A stretch of 12,103 nt of DNA. Origin: an uncultured Clostridia bacterium. Its GTDB lineage: Bacteria > Bacillota > Clostridia > Lachnospirales > Lachnospiraceae. Where the stretch lies: the NCBI GenBank assembly GCA_947178015.1, contig CAMWWW010000037.1, positions 1-12,103 on the forward strand, read 5' to 3'. Below are positions 6,832-12,103 of this stretch, piece after piece. The notes under the pieces were generated by a model, which did not search any database, had not been told where the DNA came from, and worked only from the letters and a program-made list of their open reading frames with translations. Every line of letters begins with the position of its first letter. Positions within the stretch are counted from its first letter, which is position 1. A program made the position numbers and the translations under genes.

Positions 6832-7021
6832 ATATTCTATCCTCCTTACGAAATATAACAGCTCTCCTCGCATACTGATGCCTATGTATATACCTATATA
6901 TTCCTATATATGCTCTCACACACTTACATAACCATACATTCATACAAACGCATATCGATACGAGTATATATTGATGCAATCGTATATGGATACGATTTTA
7001 TTCTTTCGCACATTTGTGCGC
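6832..7021 (-). promoter_or_regulatory. AT-rich leader of the pspA operon with inverted and tandem repeats
   Basis: About 190 bases separate the predicted start point from the pspA ATG, and I see no gene in them. In transcript order there is a perfect palindrome CGCACAAATGTGCG (7020-7007) at the 5' end. Next comes a 7-bp stem ATCGTAT/ATACGAT with a CCAT loop (6996-6979). TATCGATA lies near 6953-6960. Three CCTAT(A/G)TATA-type units follow, written on + at 6881-6892, 6893-6902 and 6903-6912. The AAGGAGG ribosome binding site closes the leader. The function of the repeats is unknown. Confidence 0.5.
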
Positions 7022-7028
7022 TTCTTTT

Positions 7029-7057
7029 ATTATATCATGCCGGGCAGTATCTGTCAC
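7029..7057 (-). promoter_or_regulatory. Strong sigma-A type promoter of the pspA-ydjI-pcrA cluster
   Basis: On the - strand, GTGACA (7057-7052), a 17-base spacer and TATAAT (7034-7029) are seen. TGA directly precedes the -10 box, giving an extended -10. The -35 box is 5/6 and the -10 box 6/6. The predicted +1 is near 7022, immediately before the palindrome at 7020-7007. I see no obvious SigW-type (ECF) boxes, unlike the SigW-driven ydjFGHI operon of B. subtilis. Confidence 0.75.
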
Positions 7058-7134
7058 GGACTTTCTTAACCATTCCGTCAGACCTGCCATTTTCACCAAA
7101 AACATAATTATTGTCTAGCAGAACCTAGAAAATA

Positions 7135-7305
7135 GCGCAGAGAATCGTCTACGGTCCTCAAGGAACCTATTGAAAAATGTCGACGCACAATGAGCTTGCG
7201 AATTATGCGATATGTTTCGATGAGGTCTTTCACGAATCTAGCGACCGCTACGTTTTTCACGAAACGAGAGCGGGGTGACGGAGGACCATAGACGATTCTC
7301 TGCGC
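7135..7305. repeat. 171-bp palindromic intergenic element (MITE-like or structured repeat)
   Basis: The 25-base arm at 7135-7159 (begins GCGCAGAGAATCG, ends GGTCCTC) is the reverse complement of 7281-7305 with one mismatch. The 121-base centre has no ORF of note. The element lies between ktrA and the pspA promoter, in a 532-base gene-free stretch (6832-7363). The arms are too exact and too far apart for an ordinary terminator. The form fits a dispersed palindromic repeat or small non-autonomous element. I see no clear target-site duplication. Confidence 0.65.
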
Positions 7306-7316
7306 GGACCTTCCCT

Positions 7317-7336
7317 AAAAATGATTACACAAATCA
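7317..7336 (-). terminator. Weak terminator-like hairpin after ktrA
   Basis: On the - strand, TGATT (7336-7332) pairs with AATCA (7326-7322) around TGTGT and is followed by five T residues (7321-7317). The stem is only 5 bp and AT-rich, so termination would be inefficient. The palindrome at 7135-7305 lies just beyond it. Confidence 0.3.
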
Positions 7337-7363
7337 CTATTACTTCAGTCTATACCCATTCTA

Positions 7364-8014
7364 TTATAAATGCTTCAAGATCTTCTGCAAATCCTCCGCT
7401 TTTCCAATCACCATCAGATGCTCATCCGCCGCAAATATATGATCTGCTGCCGGAAGCAGTCTTACATCCTCCCCCTTTTTCGTTCCCAGTATGCTGACCT
7501 GATATTTCACTCTAAAGTTCACATCACGGATACTCTTTCCCAGCCATTCAGTCAGAGGTGGTATCTCATAGATAGAGTACTCATCCGTCAGCTCAATATA
7601 GTCAAAAACATGATTTGCACTATGGCGCACAGCAAGCTTTTCTGCAATGTCCCGATCGGGATAGATCACCTCATCCGCCCCATTTTTCAACAAAAACTTT
7701 GCGTGAATATCACGGTTTGCCTTGCTGATCACACAGCGCGCCCCCATTTCCTTAATAAGACTTGTAATCTCAAGGCTACTCTGAAAATTTGTTCCAATAC
7801 AGACAAAACACAGATCAAAATTTGCCACACCAAGACTTCTTAGCACCTCCTCATTGGTGCAGTCGCCAATCTTTGCACTGGTGACAATCGGCAGAAGATC
7901 CTCCAAAACCTCCTCTCTCTGATCCACAATCATAACCTCATTTCCAAGCTCTGCCATATTTCTGCACAAATGATGTCCAAATCTCCCTAACCCAATAATC
8001 AGTACTGATTTCAT
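7364..8014 (-). CDS. ktrA: KtrA/TrkA-type regulatory subunit of a potassium uptake channel
   Basis: The 216-residue cytoplasmic protein has the usual KtrA architecture. An N-terminal RCK_N Rossmann domain (about 1-130) carries GLGRFG (8-13) after a hydrophobic strand and an acidic residue, D31, at the end of the second strand. These features bind the nucleotide. A C-terminal RCK_C domain covers about 135-216 and ends EHLMVIGKAEDLQKILKHL. In characterised systems a KtrA octamer ring binds ATP or ADP and gates the KtrB dimer. The start ATG has AAGGAG eight bases upstream. The gene lies 66 bases downstream of ktrB in the same direction, so the two are likely one transcription unit. Whether its preferred ligand is ATP/ADP or NAD(H) cannot be read directly. 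Confidence 0.94.
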   Translation of the reverse strand: MKSVLIIGLGRFGHHLCRNMAELGNEVMIVDQREEVLEDLLPIVTSAKIGDCTNEEVLRSLGVANFDLCFVCIGTNFQSSLEITSLIKEMGARCVISKANRDIHAKFLLKNGADEVIYPDRDIAEKLAVRHSANHVFDYIELTDEYSIYEIPPLTEWLGKSIRDVNFRVKYQVSILGTKKGEDVRLLPAADHIFAADEHLMVIGKAEDLQKILKHL

Positions 8015-8080
8015 TTTCTATGTTCTCCTTCTCTGTCCTTATTGTCTATTTGCCGCAGCTTGTCTCACTCCCGCAGCCAT

Positions 8081-9424
8081 TTATCCTATATTAATCTGCT
8101 CGACTGGCTGCTGCACCGGCGCTATCCTCTTTTTCTGTGTAAATGACAGGGCAAAGGACAAACTTCCTATTCTTCCACAGTACATTAACACCATAATAAC
8201 CATGCGCGACGGCAGCAGAAGCTCTCTTGTGATCCCTGTCGACATACCGACTGTACCAATTGCTGAAAATACCTCAAGCAGCACATCCGCGATCGGCAGC
8301 ACCTGAATTGCCGAGATTGTCAGCACCGCTGCTGTGGCAAGAAACAGATTGGTGCAAAATACAGCACTTGCCTTGACAATTGATTCATGATCCAGTCTTC
8401 TGCCAAAAAGATTACAGCCATAAGTACGCTTCATATTTGACCAGATATACATTAAGATAACCACAACTGTCGTCGTTTTAATACCGCCCGCCGTCGAGCC
8501 CGGACTTCCGCCGATAAACATCAGAACAACATTCAGAAATTTTCCAGCATCTGTAAGCCCTGCCAGATCCACCGTATTAAAGCCTGCCGTTCTCGCAGAG
8601 ACGGAGGCAAACATGCAGCAAAGAAGCTGCTCTCCCGCTCCCCTACCCGCAAGAATATGATTTCTCTCCAAAATCCAGAACAAAAAAGCACCTGACAGCA
8701 GAAGAAAAGCTGTCGATACCAGAACAATCTTTGTGTGCAACATATATTTCTTAAATTTCAAGCCATGCCTTGTCAGCTCGTCCCACACAATAAAACCAAT
8801 TCCGCCTATCACGACAAGCAGCATAATCGTGATATTAACCACGATATCCGGCGCATAATTTACTAGAGAATTATACTCTCCCTGATACCCCATCAGATCA
8901 AAACCTGCATTGCAGAAAGCGGAAATGGAATGAAAAATACCATAATAGATTCCCTTTCCTATTCCCATCTGCAAGCTAAAGCGGATCGCCAAAATCAACG
9001 CACCGATTCCTTCTATTATAAGTGTCCCCTTCACTATTTTATGTGCCAGCTTAATAATACCGCCTATTTGCAGCGTGTTGACGCTCTCCTGCATCAATCC
9101 CCGCTCTCTTAATCCAATCTTTCTGCGAAGCAGAATGGAAAAGAAAATACCCACGGTCATAAAGCCAAGACCGCCTATCTGAATCAGTACAATAATCACA
9201 AGCTGTCCAAAGACAGACCAGTGCATATAAGTGTCAACTACGACAAGCCCCGTCACACAACTTGCACTGATGGCAGTAAACAGCGCGTCAGCAAATGGGG
9301 TGACATCCCCGGTCCTTGAGGAAAAGGGAAGCATCAAAAGCACTGTCCCTATCAAGATCATAATTAAAAATCCCAGTGCAATCGTCTGTGTCTGCGACAA
9401 CTGCTTTTTCCGTTTGTGAGCCAT
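8081..9424 (-). CDS. ktrB: KtrB/TrkH-family potassium channel subunit
   Basis: This 447-residue polytopic membrane protein moves K+ (often Na+-coupled in Ktr systems). Four degenerate selectivity-filter loops are visible: SASCVTGL (53-60), SAFCNAGF (168-175), SARTAGFN (276-283) and AIGTVGMSTG (388-397). Each has the conserved filter glycine. The flexible intramembrane gating loop typical of KtrB is GGSPGSTAGGIKTTT (305-319). Its length (~445 aa), shorter than TrkH, and its partner ktrA favour KtrB. I chose ATG 9422-9424, with AAAGGA nine bases upstream; an upstream ATG nine codons earlier overlaps that site. It is divergent from the amino acid transporter operon. A good promoter lies at 9470-9498. 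Confidence 0.94.
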   Translation of the reverse strand: MAHKRKKQLSQTQTIALGFLIMILIGTVLLMLPFSSRTGDVTPFADALFTAISASCVTGLVVVDTYMHWSVFGQLVIIVLIQIGGLGFMTVGIFFSILLRRKIGLRERGLMQESVNTLQIGGIIKLAHKIVKGTLIIEGIGALILAIRFSLQMGIGKGIYYGIFHSISAFCNAGFDLMGYQGEYNSLVNYAPDIVVNITIMLLVVIGGIGFIVWDELTRHGLKFKKYMLHTKIVLVSTAFLLLSGAFLFWILERNHILAGRGAGEQLLCCMFASVSARTAGFNTVDLAGLTDAGKFLNVVLMFIGGSPGSTAGGIKTTTVVVILMYIWSNMKRTYGCNLFGRRLDHESIVKASAVFCTNLFLATAAVLTISAIQVLPIADVLLEVFSAIGTVGMSTGITRELLLPSRMVIMVLMYCGRIGSLSFALSFTQKKRIAPVQQPVEQINIG

Positions 9425-9469
9425 CTTTGTATATCCTTTCCTGTTCAACAACGAATTTATGCTACTCTT

Positions 9470-9498
9470 ATTGTATACGCATTAGCAAATAAAGTCAA
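9470..9498 (-). promoter_or_regulatory. Sigma-A type promoter of ktrB-ktrA
   Basis: On the - strand, TTGACT (9498-9493), a 17-base spacer and TACAAT (9475-9470) are seen, each 5/6 to consensus. The predicted start lies near 9463, giving a leader of about 40 bases before the ktrB ATG. I see no ydaO-type c-di-AMP riboswitch or other structured element in that short leader. Confidence 0.7.
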
Positions 9499-9523
9499 AC
9501 TATGAATTTTTACTTTTTCACTC

Positions 9524-9552
9524 TTGTATAATGATACCCTCTTTGTTATAAT
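9524..9552 (+). promoter_or_regulatory. Promoter of the amino acid ABC transporter operon
   Basis: TATAAT (9547-9552) is preceded by TGT, giving an extended -10. TTGTAT (9524-9529) lies 17 bases upstream as a modest -35. A second perfect TATAAT (9527-9532) overlaps the -35 but has no good -35 of its own. The predicted +1 is near 9559, so the transcript would begin directly at the pseudoknot-forming leader. Confidence 0.6.
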
Positions 9553-9562
9553 GTTCCTCAGA

Positions 9563-9609
9563 CTTGTGTCCGCACGGCATCCACAAGCGCGAAATAAAAA
9601 AAGCCGTGC
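9563..9609 (+). promoter_or_regulatory. Candidate H-type pseudoknot in the 5' leader of the ABC transporter operon
   Basis: Stem 1 is CTTGTG (9563-9568) with CACAAG (9582-9587). Its loop contains GCACGGC (9572-9578), which is perfectly complementary to GCCGTGC (9603-9609). The connecting loops are TCC (3 nt), ATC (3 nt) and an A-rich 15-nt loop ending TAAAAAAA. This is classic H-type geometry, with an A-rich strand to lie in the stem 1 groove. The structure ends six bases before GAGGA (9616-9620), the ribosome binding site of the first gene. A ligand or binding protein is unknown. Confidence 0.5.
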
Positions 9610-9625
9610 AGAAATGAGGAAATTT

Positions 9626-10432
9626 ATGAAAAACGTTCAACAGCATCTAAAAAAATTTGCCGTTCTCGCCGCTGCACTTCTCACGGTAAGCGCGCTCACC
9701 TCCTGCGGTTCCGTACCAGAAAACACCGTGTTTTCTGTGAATGACCTGCCGGGAAAGAAAATCGGTGTACAGCTCGGCACAGTCGGAGATTCCTATGCGG
9801 AGGAGTACAAGGAAGACTCCACCATTGAACGCTTCTCCAAGGGAGCGGACGCAGTGCAGGCATTGAAGCAGGGAAAGATTGACTGCGTTATTATCGATCT
9901 GGAGCCGGCAAAAGCATTTGTCGAAAAAAACGACTCTCTCTGTATCCTTGAGGAAGAGTTCGCGATCGAGGACTACTCCATCTGCATCTCCAAAAACAAT
10001 GCCGATCTAAAGGACAAGATCAACGCTGCGCTTGCCCAAATCAAGGAAAATGGCACGATGGAAAGCATTATGAACAATTACATTGGGGATACCACAAAAG
10101 GAAAAACTCCTTACAATTCTCCTGACAATGTCGATCGATCCAATGGTACCTTAGTGATGGCAACCAACGCTGCCTTTGAGCCCTATGAGTACTATGAAAA
10201 CAACACCATTGTGGGCATTGACGTTGATATGGCGCGGGCATTATGCGATATTCTTGGAATGGAGCTTAAGATTGAAGATATGGAGTTTGACTCCATTATC
10301 AGTGCCGTTCAGTCCGGCAAAGCAGATATTGGCGTGGCTGGCATGACCGTGACAGAAGATCGCCTGCTCAGCATTGATTTTACTGATCCCTACACCACCG
10401 GAACACAAGTTATTATCGTAAGAAAAAAATAA
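9626..10432 (+). CDS. Amino acid ABC transporter substrate-binding lipoprotein, apparently circularly permuted SBP_bac_3 fold
   Basis: This 268-residue lipoprotein should capture a polar amino acid outside the cell. A signal peptide covers residues 1-26, with lipobox LTSC and lipidated C27. The domain order is unusual. Residues ~36-154 match the second half of family-3 binding proteins (DLPGKKIGVQLGTVGD, then DAVQALKQGKIDCVIID, then the closing helices KINAALAQIKENG). A Pro/Asn-rich linker (~155-172) follows. Residues ~173-268 match the normal first half: GTLVMATNAAFEPYEY, signature GIDVDMARAL at 197-206, AGMTVTEDR, and a hinge strand GTQVIIVRKK at the end. Total mature length is normal. Likely ligand contacts are R246 (carboxylate) and D91/E93 (amino group), inferred from the family. 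I chose ATG 9626, with GAGGA 5 bases upstream; ATG 9614 lacks such a site. The next gene starts 10 bases later. Confidence 0.9.
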   Translation: MKNVQQHLKKFAVLAAALLTVSALTSCGSVPENTVFSVNDLPGKKIGVQLGTVGDSYAEEYKEDSTIERFSKGADAVQALKQGKIDCVIIDLEPAKAFVEKNDSLCILEEEFAIEDYSICISKNNADLKDKINAALAQIKENGTMESIMNNYIGDTTKGKTPYNSPDNVDRSNGTLVMATNAAFEPYEYYENNTIVGIDVDMARALCDILGMELKIEDMEFDSIISAVQSGKADIGVAGMTVTEDRLLSIDFTDPYTTGTQVIIVRKK

Positions 10433-10442
10433 GGAGAATACT

Positions 10443-11165
10443 TTGGAAGCGATAAGCATATGGATTCCCTCGATATGGGAAAATTTCAGAATCGAATTTA
10501 CCAATAATTTTATTACAGACAACCGTTATATGTACCTGATTCAAGGACTGGGCAACACCTTTTTGATAACCTTCTTTGCCGTTATAATCGGAGTGGCCCT
10601 TGGATTTCTGGTCGCTATCATACGTTCAACCGCAGATCGAACGGGAAAGCTCGGCTTTGCCAACTGGCTCTGCAAGGTTTATCTCACCATTATTCGCGGT
10701 ACCCCTGCCATGGTACAATTATTGATTATCTACTATGTTATTTTTGGCTCCGTTGTCATTGACAAGCGCCTTGTTGCAATAATCTCTTTTGGTATCAATT
10801 CTGGCGCTTATGTTGCTGAGATTATCCGCTCCGGCATTATGTCCATCGACATGGGACAGATGGAAGCGGGCAGAAGCCTTGGATTTACCTATACACAGAC
10901 TATGCAGTATATTATTATGCCGCAGGCTTTTAAAAATGTACTGCCTGCTCTGGCAAATGAATTTATCGTGCTTCTCAAGGAAACTTCTATCTGTGGCTAT
11001 ATCGGACTTACGGATCTGACAAGAGGCGGCGATATTATACGAAGCCGCACCTTCTCCGCCTTTATGCCTCTTATCGCGGTCGCCCTGATCTATCTGTGTA
11101 TTGTGATGATACTTACCGCCTGCGTCAATCGTCTGGAAAGGAGGCTGCGCACCAATGAACGATAA
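10443..11165 (+). CDS. Amino acid ABC transporter permease (HisM/GlnP family)
   Basis: This 240-residue integral membrane protein is the transmembrane subunit of a polar amino acid importer. About five membrane segments are visible after an N-terminal amphipathic stretch. The cytoplasmic EAA loop that docks the ATPase is MEAGRSLGFTYTQTMQYIIM followed by PQAFK (~139-163). The start is TTG 10443-10445, with GGAG six bases upstream; no ATG fits, as the first internal Met is too deep. Only one permease gene is present, so it probably forms a homodimer. The 3' end overlaps the start of the ATPase gene by 11 bases, which suggests translational coupling. Confidence 0.94.
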   Translation: MEAISIWIPSIWENFRIEFTNNFITDNRYMYLIQGLGNTFLITFFAVIIGVALGFLVAIIRSTADRTGKLGFANWLCKVYLTIIRGTPAMVQLLIIYYVIFGSVVIDKRLVAIISFGINSGAYVAEIIRSGIMSIDMGQMEAGRSLGFTYTQTMQYIIMPQAFKNVLPALANEFIVLLKETSICGYIGLTDLTRGGDIIRSRTFSAFMPLIAVALIYLCIVMILTACVNRLERRLRTNER

Positions 11166-11898
11166 TACAATATTATTTGAGATCGACAATCTCTGCAAAT
11201 CCTTTGCAGATAATCAGGTGCTAAACGGCATCTCCACCCAGATACGACAGGGAGAGGTTGTAGTTATTATCGGCCCCTCCGGTTCTGGCAAATCAACGTT
11301 TCTGCGCTCCCTCAATCTGCTTGAACAGCCAACCTCTGGCACCATCCGCTTTGAGGGAATGGACATCACGGCAAAAAATACGGACATAAACAAATACCGC
11401 CAGAAAATTGGTATGGTATTTCAACATTTTAATTTATTTCCACATATGACGATTCTGAAAAATATGACGATCGCTCCCATCAAGCTTCTAAAACAGTCTA
11501 AACAAGAAGCAGAAACATATGCCATGGCGCTTTTGACACGTGTCGGACTTGCGGAAAAAGCCGACGCATATCCCAATCAGCTTTCCGGCGGTCAGAAACA
11601 ACGTATTGCAATTGTTCGCGCCCTCTGTATGAAGCCAGAAGTCCTTCTCTTTGACGAGCCAACCAGTGCCCTTGACCCAGAGATGGTGGGAGAAGTACTG
11701 GAAGTAATGAAGGGTCTTGCAAAAGATGGAATGACTATGGTGGTCGTCACACATGAGATGGGGTTTGCCAAGGAGGTAGGTTCGCGCGTTCTCTTTATCG
11801 ACGAGGGAATGATTGTTGAAGAAGACTGCCCGGAGACGATTTTCTCACAACCCAAAAGTGAACGATTAAAAAGCTTTTTATCTAAAGTTCTTATCTAA
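11155..11898 (+). CDS. Amino acid ABC transporter ATP-binding protein (GlnQ/HisP family)
   Basis: This 247-residue cytoplasmic ATPase powers the importer. All ABC motifs are intact: Walker A GPSGSGKST (40-48), Q-loop Q90 in VFQHFNLFPHMT, signature LSGGQKQR (143-150), Walker B VLLFDEPTSALDPE (163-176) and switch histidine H200 in VVVTHEMGFA. The Q-loop FNLFPHMT is typical of the polar amino acid subfamily. AAGGAGG lies ten bases before the ATG, inside the end of the permease gene. It is the last gene of the operon and is followed by a hairpin. Substrate identity cannot be deduced from this subunit. Confidence 0.96.
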   Translation: MNDNTILFEIDNLCKSFADNQVLNGISTQIRQGEVVVIIGPSGSGKSTFLRSLNLLEQPTSGTIRFEGMDITAKNTDINKYRQKIGMVFQHFNLFPHMTILKNMTIAPIKLLKQSKQEAETYAMALLTRVGLAEKADAYPNQLSGGQKQRIAIVRALCMKPEVLLFDEPTSALDPEMVGEVLEVMKGLAKDGMTMVVVTHEMGFAKEVGSRVLFIDEGMIVEEDCPETIFSQPKSERLKSFLSKVLI

Positions 11899-11914
11899 AC
11901 TATACATGCTTAAC

Positions 11915-11957
11915 CATGCTCCAATCCCCATCTCCAACCTTTGGAGCATGTTATTCT
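11915..11957 (+). terminator. Probable terminator of the ABC transporter operon
   Basis: CATGCTCCAA (11915-11924) pairs perfectly over 10 bp with TTGGAGCATG (11941-11950) and is followed by TTATTCT. It starts 16 bases after the ATPase stop. The 16-nt loop and interrupted U-run are not ideal, but position and stem support termination. Confidence 0.65.
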
Positions 11958-11985
11958 CCATCAAAAAATGGAACGTCATTTTGAT

Positions 11986-12022
11986 AAGTCCGCACAGCCG
12001 TTATCGTCCTCTGCGCGGACTT
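11986..12022. repeat. Imperfect 12-bp inverted repeat sharing an end motif with the 7135-7305 element
   Basis: AAGTCCGCACAG (11986-11997) pairs with CTGCGCGGACTT (12011-12022) with one A-C mismatch and a 13-nt loop. CTCTGCGCGGAC (12009-12020) is identical to 7298-7309 at the outer end of the long palindrome, and the TTCC- and A-rich flanks are also alike. It may be a shortened member of the same repeat family. No good U-run follows on either strand. The remaining bases to 12103 show no gene that I can support. Confidence 0.45.
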
Positions 12023-12103
12023 CCTTCCAAAAAGACGAATCCGCCAATCCCTTCTTTTATGGCTTTTCTCCATGTCTTGTTCATTTATCAACTAGAGTAA
12101 TCC

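Noticed and set aside
7007..7030. CGCACATTTGTGCG followed by CTTCTTTTATT as a + strand terminator
   Set aside because: No + strand gene ends nearby, and the same bases fit precisely as the +1 region and -10 box of the pspA promoter.
6998..7090. 30-codon - strand ORF starting at 7090 (MAGLTEWLRKS...)
   Set aside because: It spans the best promoter in the region, has only a poor GGTG site before the ATG, and matches no family I recognise.
9572..9609. GCACGGC/GCCGTGC as a transcription terminator or attenuator
   Set aside because: No U-run follows the second arm; the next bases are AGAAATGAGG, which carry the ribosome binding site.
9524..9625. Longer N-terminus for the binding lipoprotein (from TTG 9524 or ATG 9614)
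   Set aside because: It would place the promoter and the leader structure inside the coding region, and neither start has a ribosome binding site. ATG 9626 has GAGGA in position and begins a standard lipoprotein signal.
11999..12082. 27-codon - strand ORF at the right edge (MNKTWRKAIKEGIGGF...)
   Set aside because: There is no ribosome binding site, a stop codon directly precedes the ATG, and the ORF runs into the inverted repeat at 11986-12022. Too little supports it.

Overview
The window looks like chromosome from a low-GC Gram-positive anaerobe, most likely a member of Lachnospiraceae or a close clostridial relative. That rests on AGGAGG-type ribosome binding sites, two TTG starts, a PcrA-type helicase with a C-terminal Tudor-like domain, a B. 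subtilis-like PspA/YdjI pair and a Ktr potassium system. The species cannot be fixed from sequence alone. No tRNA, rRNA, CRISPR array, intact insertion sequence or phage gene is visible.

Layout. 1-105 is the 3' end of a probable MATE-type transporter (+). 162-574 is a scar: an ISAs1-family transposase remnant fused head-on into a short HicB-like antitoxin ORF. 641-2029 (-) is an RlmD/RlmCD-type 23S rRNA m5U methyltransferase. 2249-2581 (-) is a small single-pass membrane protein with a very acidic tail, preceded by a ~235-nt structured leader. 2887-6831 (-) is a pspA - ydjI-like - pcrA cluster read from a strong promoter at 7029-7057. 7135-7305 is a long imperfect palindrome of repeat-element type. 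7364-9424 (-) is a K+ uptake pair, ktrB then ktrA. 9626-11898 (+) is a three-gene polar amino acid ABC transporter operon (binding lipoprotein, permease, ATPase), divergent from ktrB and closed by a terminator-like hairpin.

How the genes work together. PspA and the SPFH/zinc-ribbon protein form an envelope-stress cassette. KtrA gates the KtrB channel. The ABC operon encodes a complete importer: the lipoprotein captures the solute, a single permease type (probably a homodimer) translocates it, and the ATPase powers it.

Most notable points. (1) The binding lipoprotein appears to be circularly permuted: the second lobe of the SBP_bac_3 fold comes first and the normal N-terminal lobe comes last. 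(2) Its short 5' leader can fold as a textbook H-type pseudoknot with an A-rich third loop, just upstream of the ribosome binding site. (3) The leader of the acidic membrane protein holds two adjacent ~60-nt copies of a two-hairpin motif; several differences between the copies preserve base pairing, which suggests an uncharacterised tandem structured RNA. (4) The ~171-bp palindromic element shares its outer end with a second hairpin at the right edge of the window.
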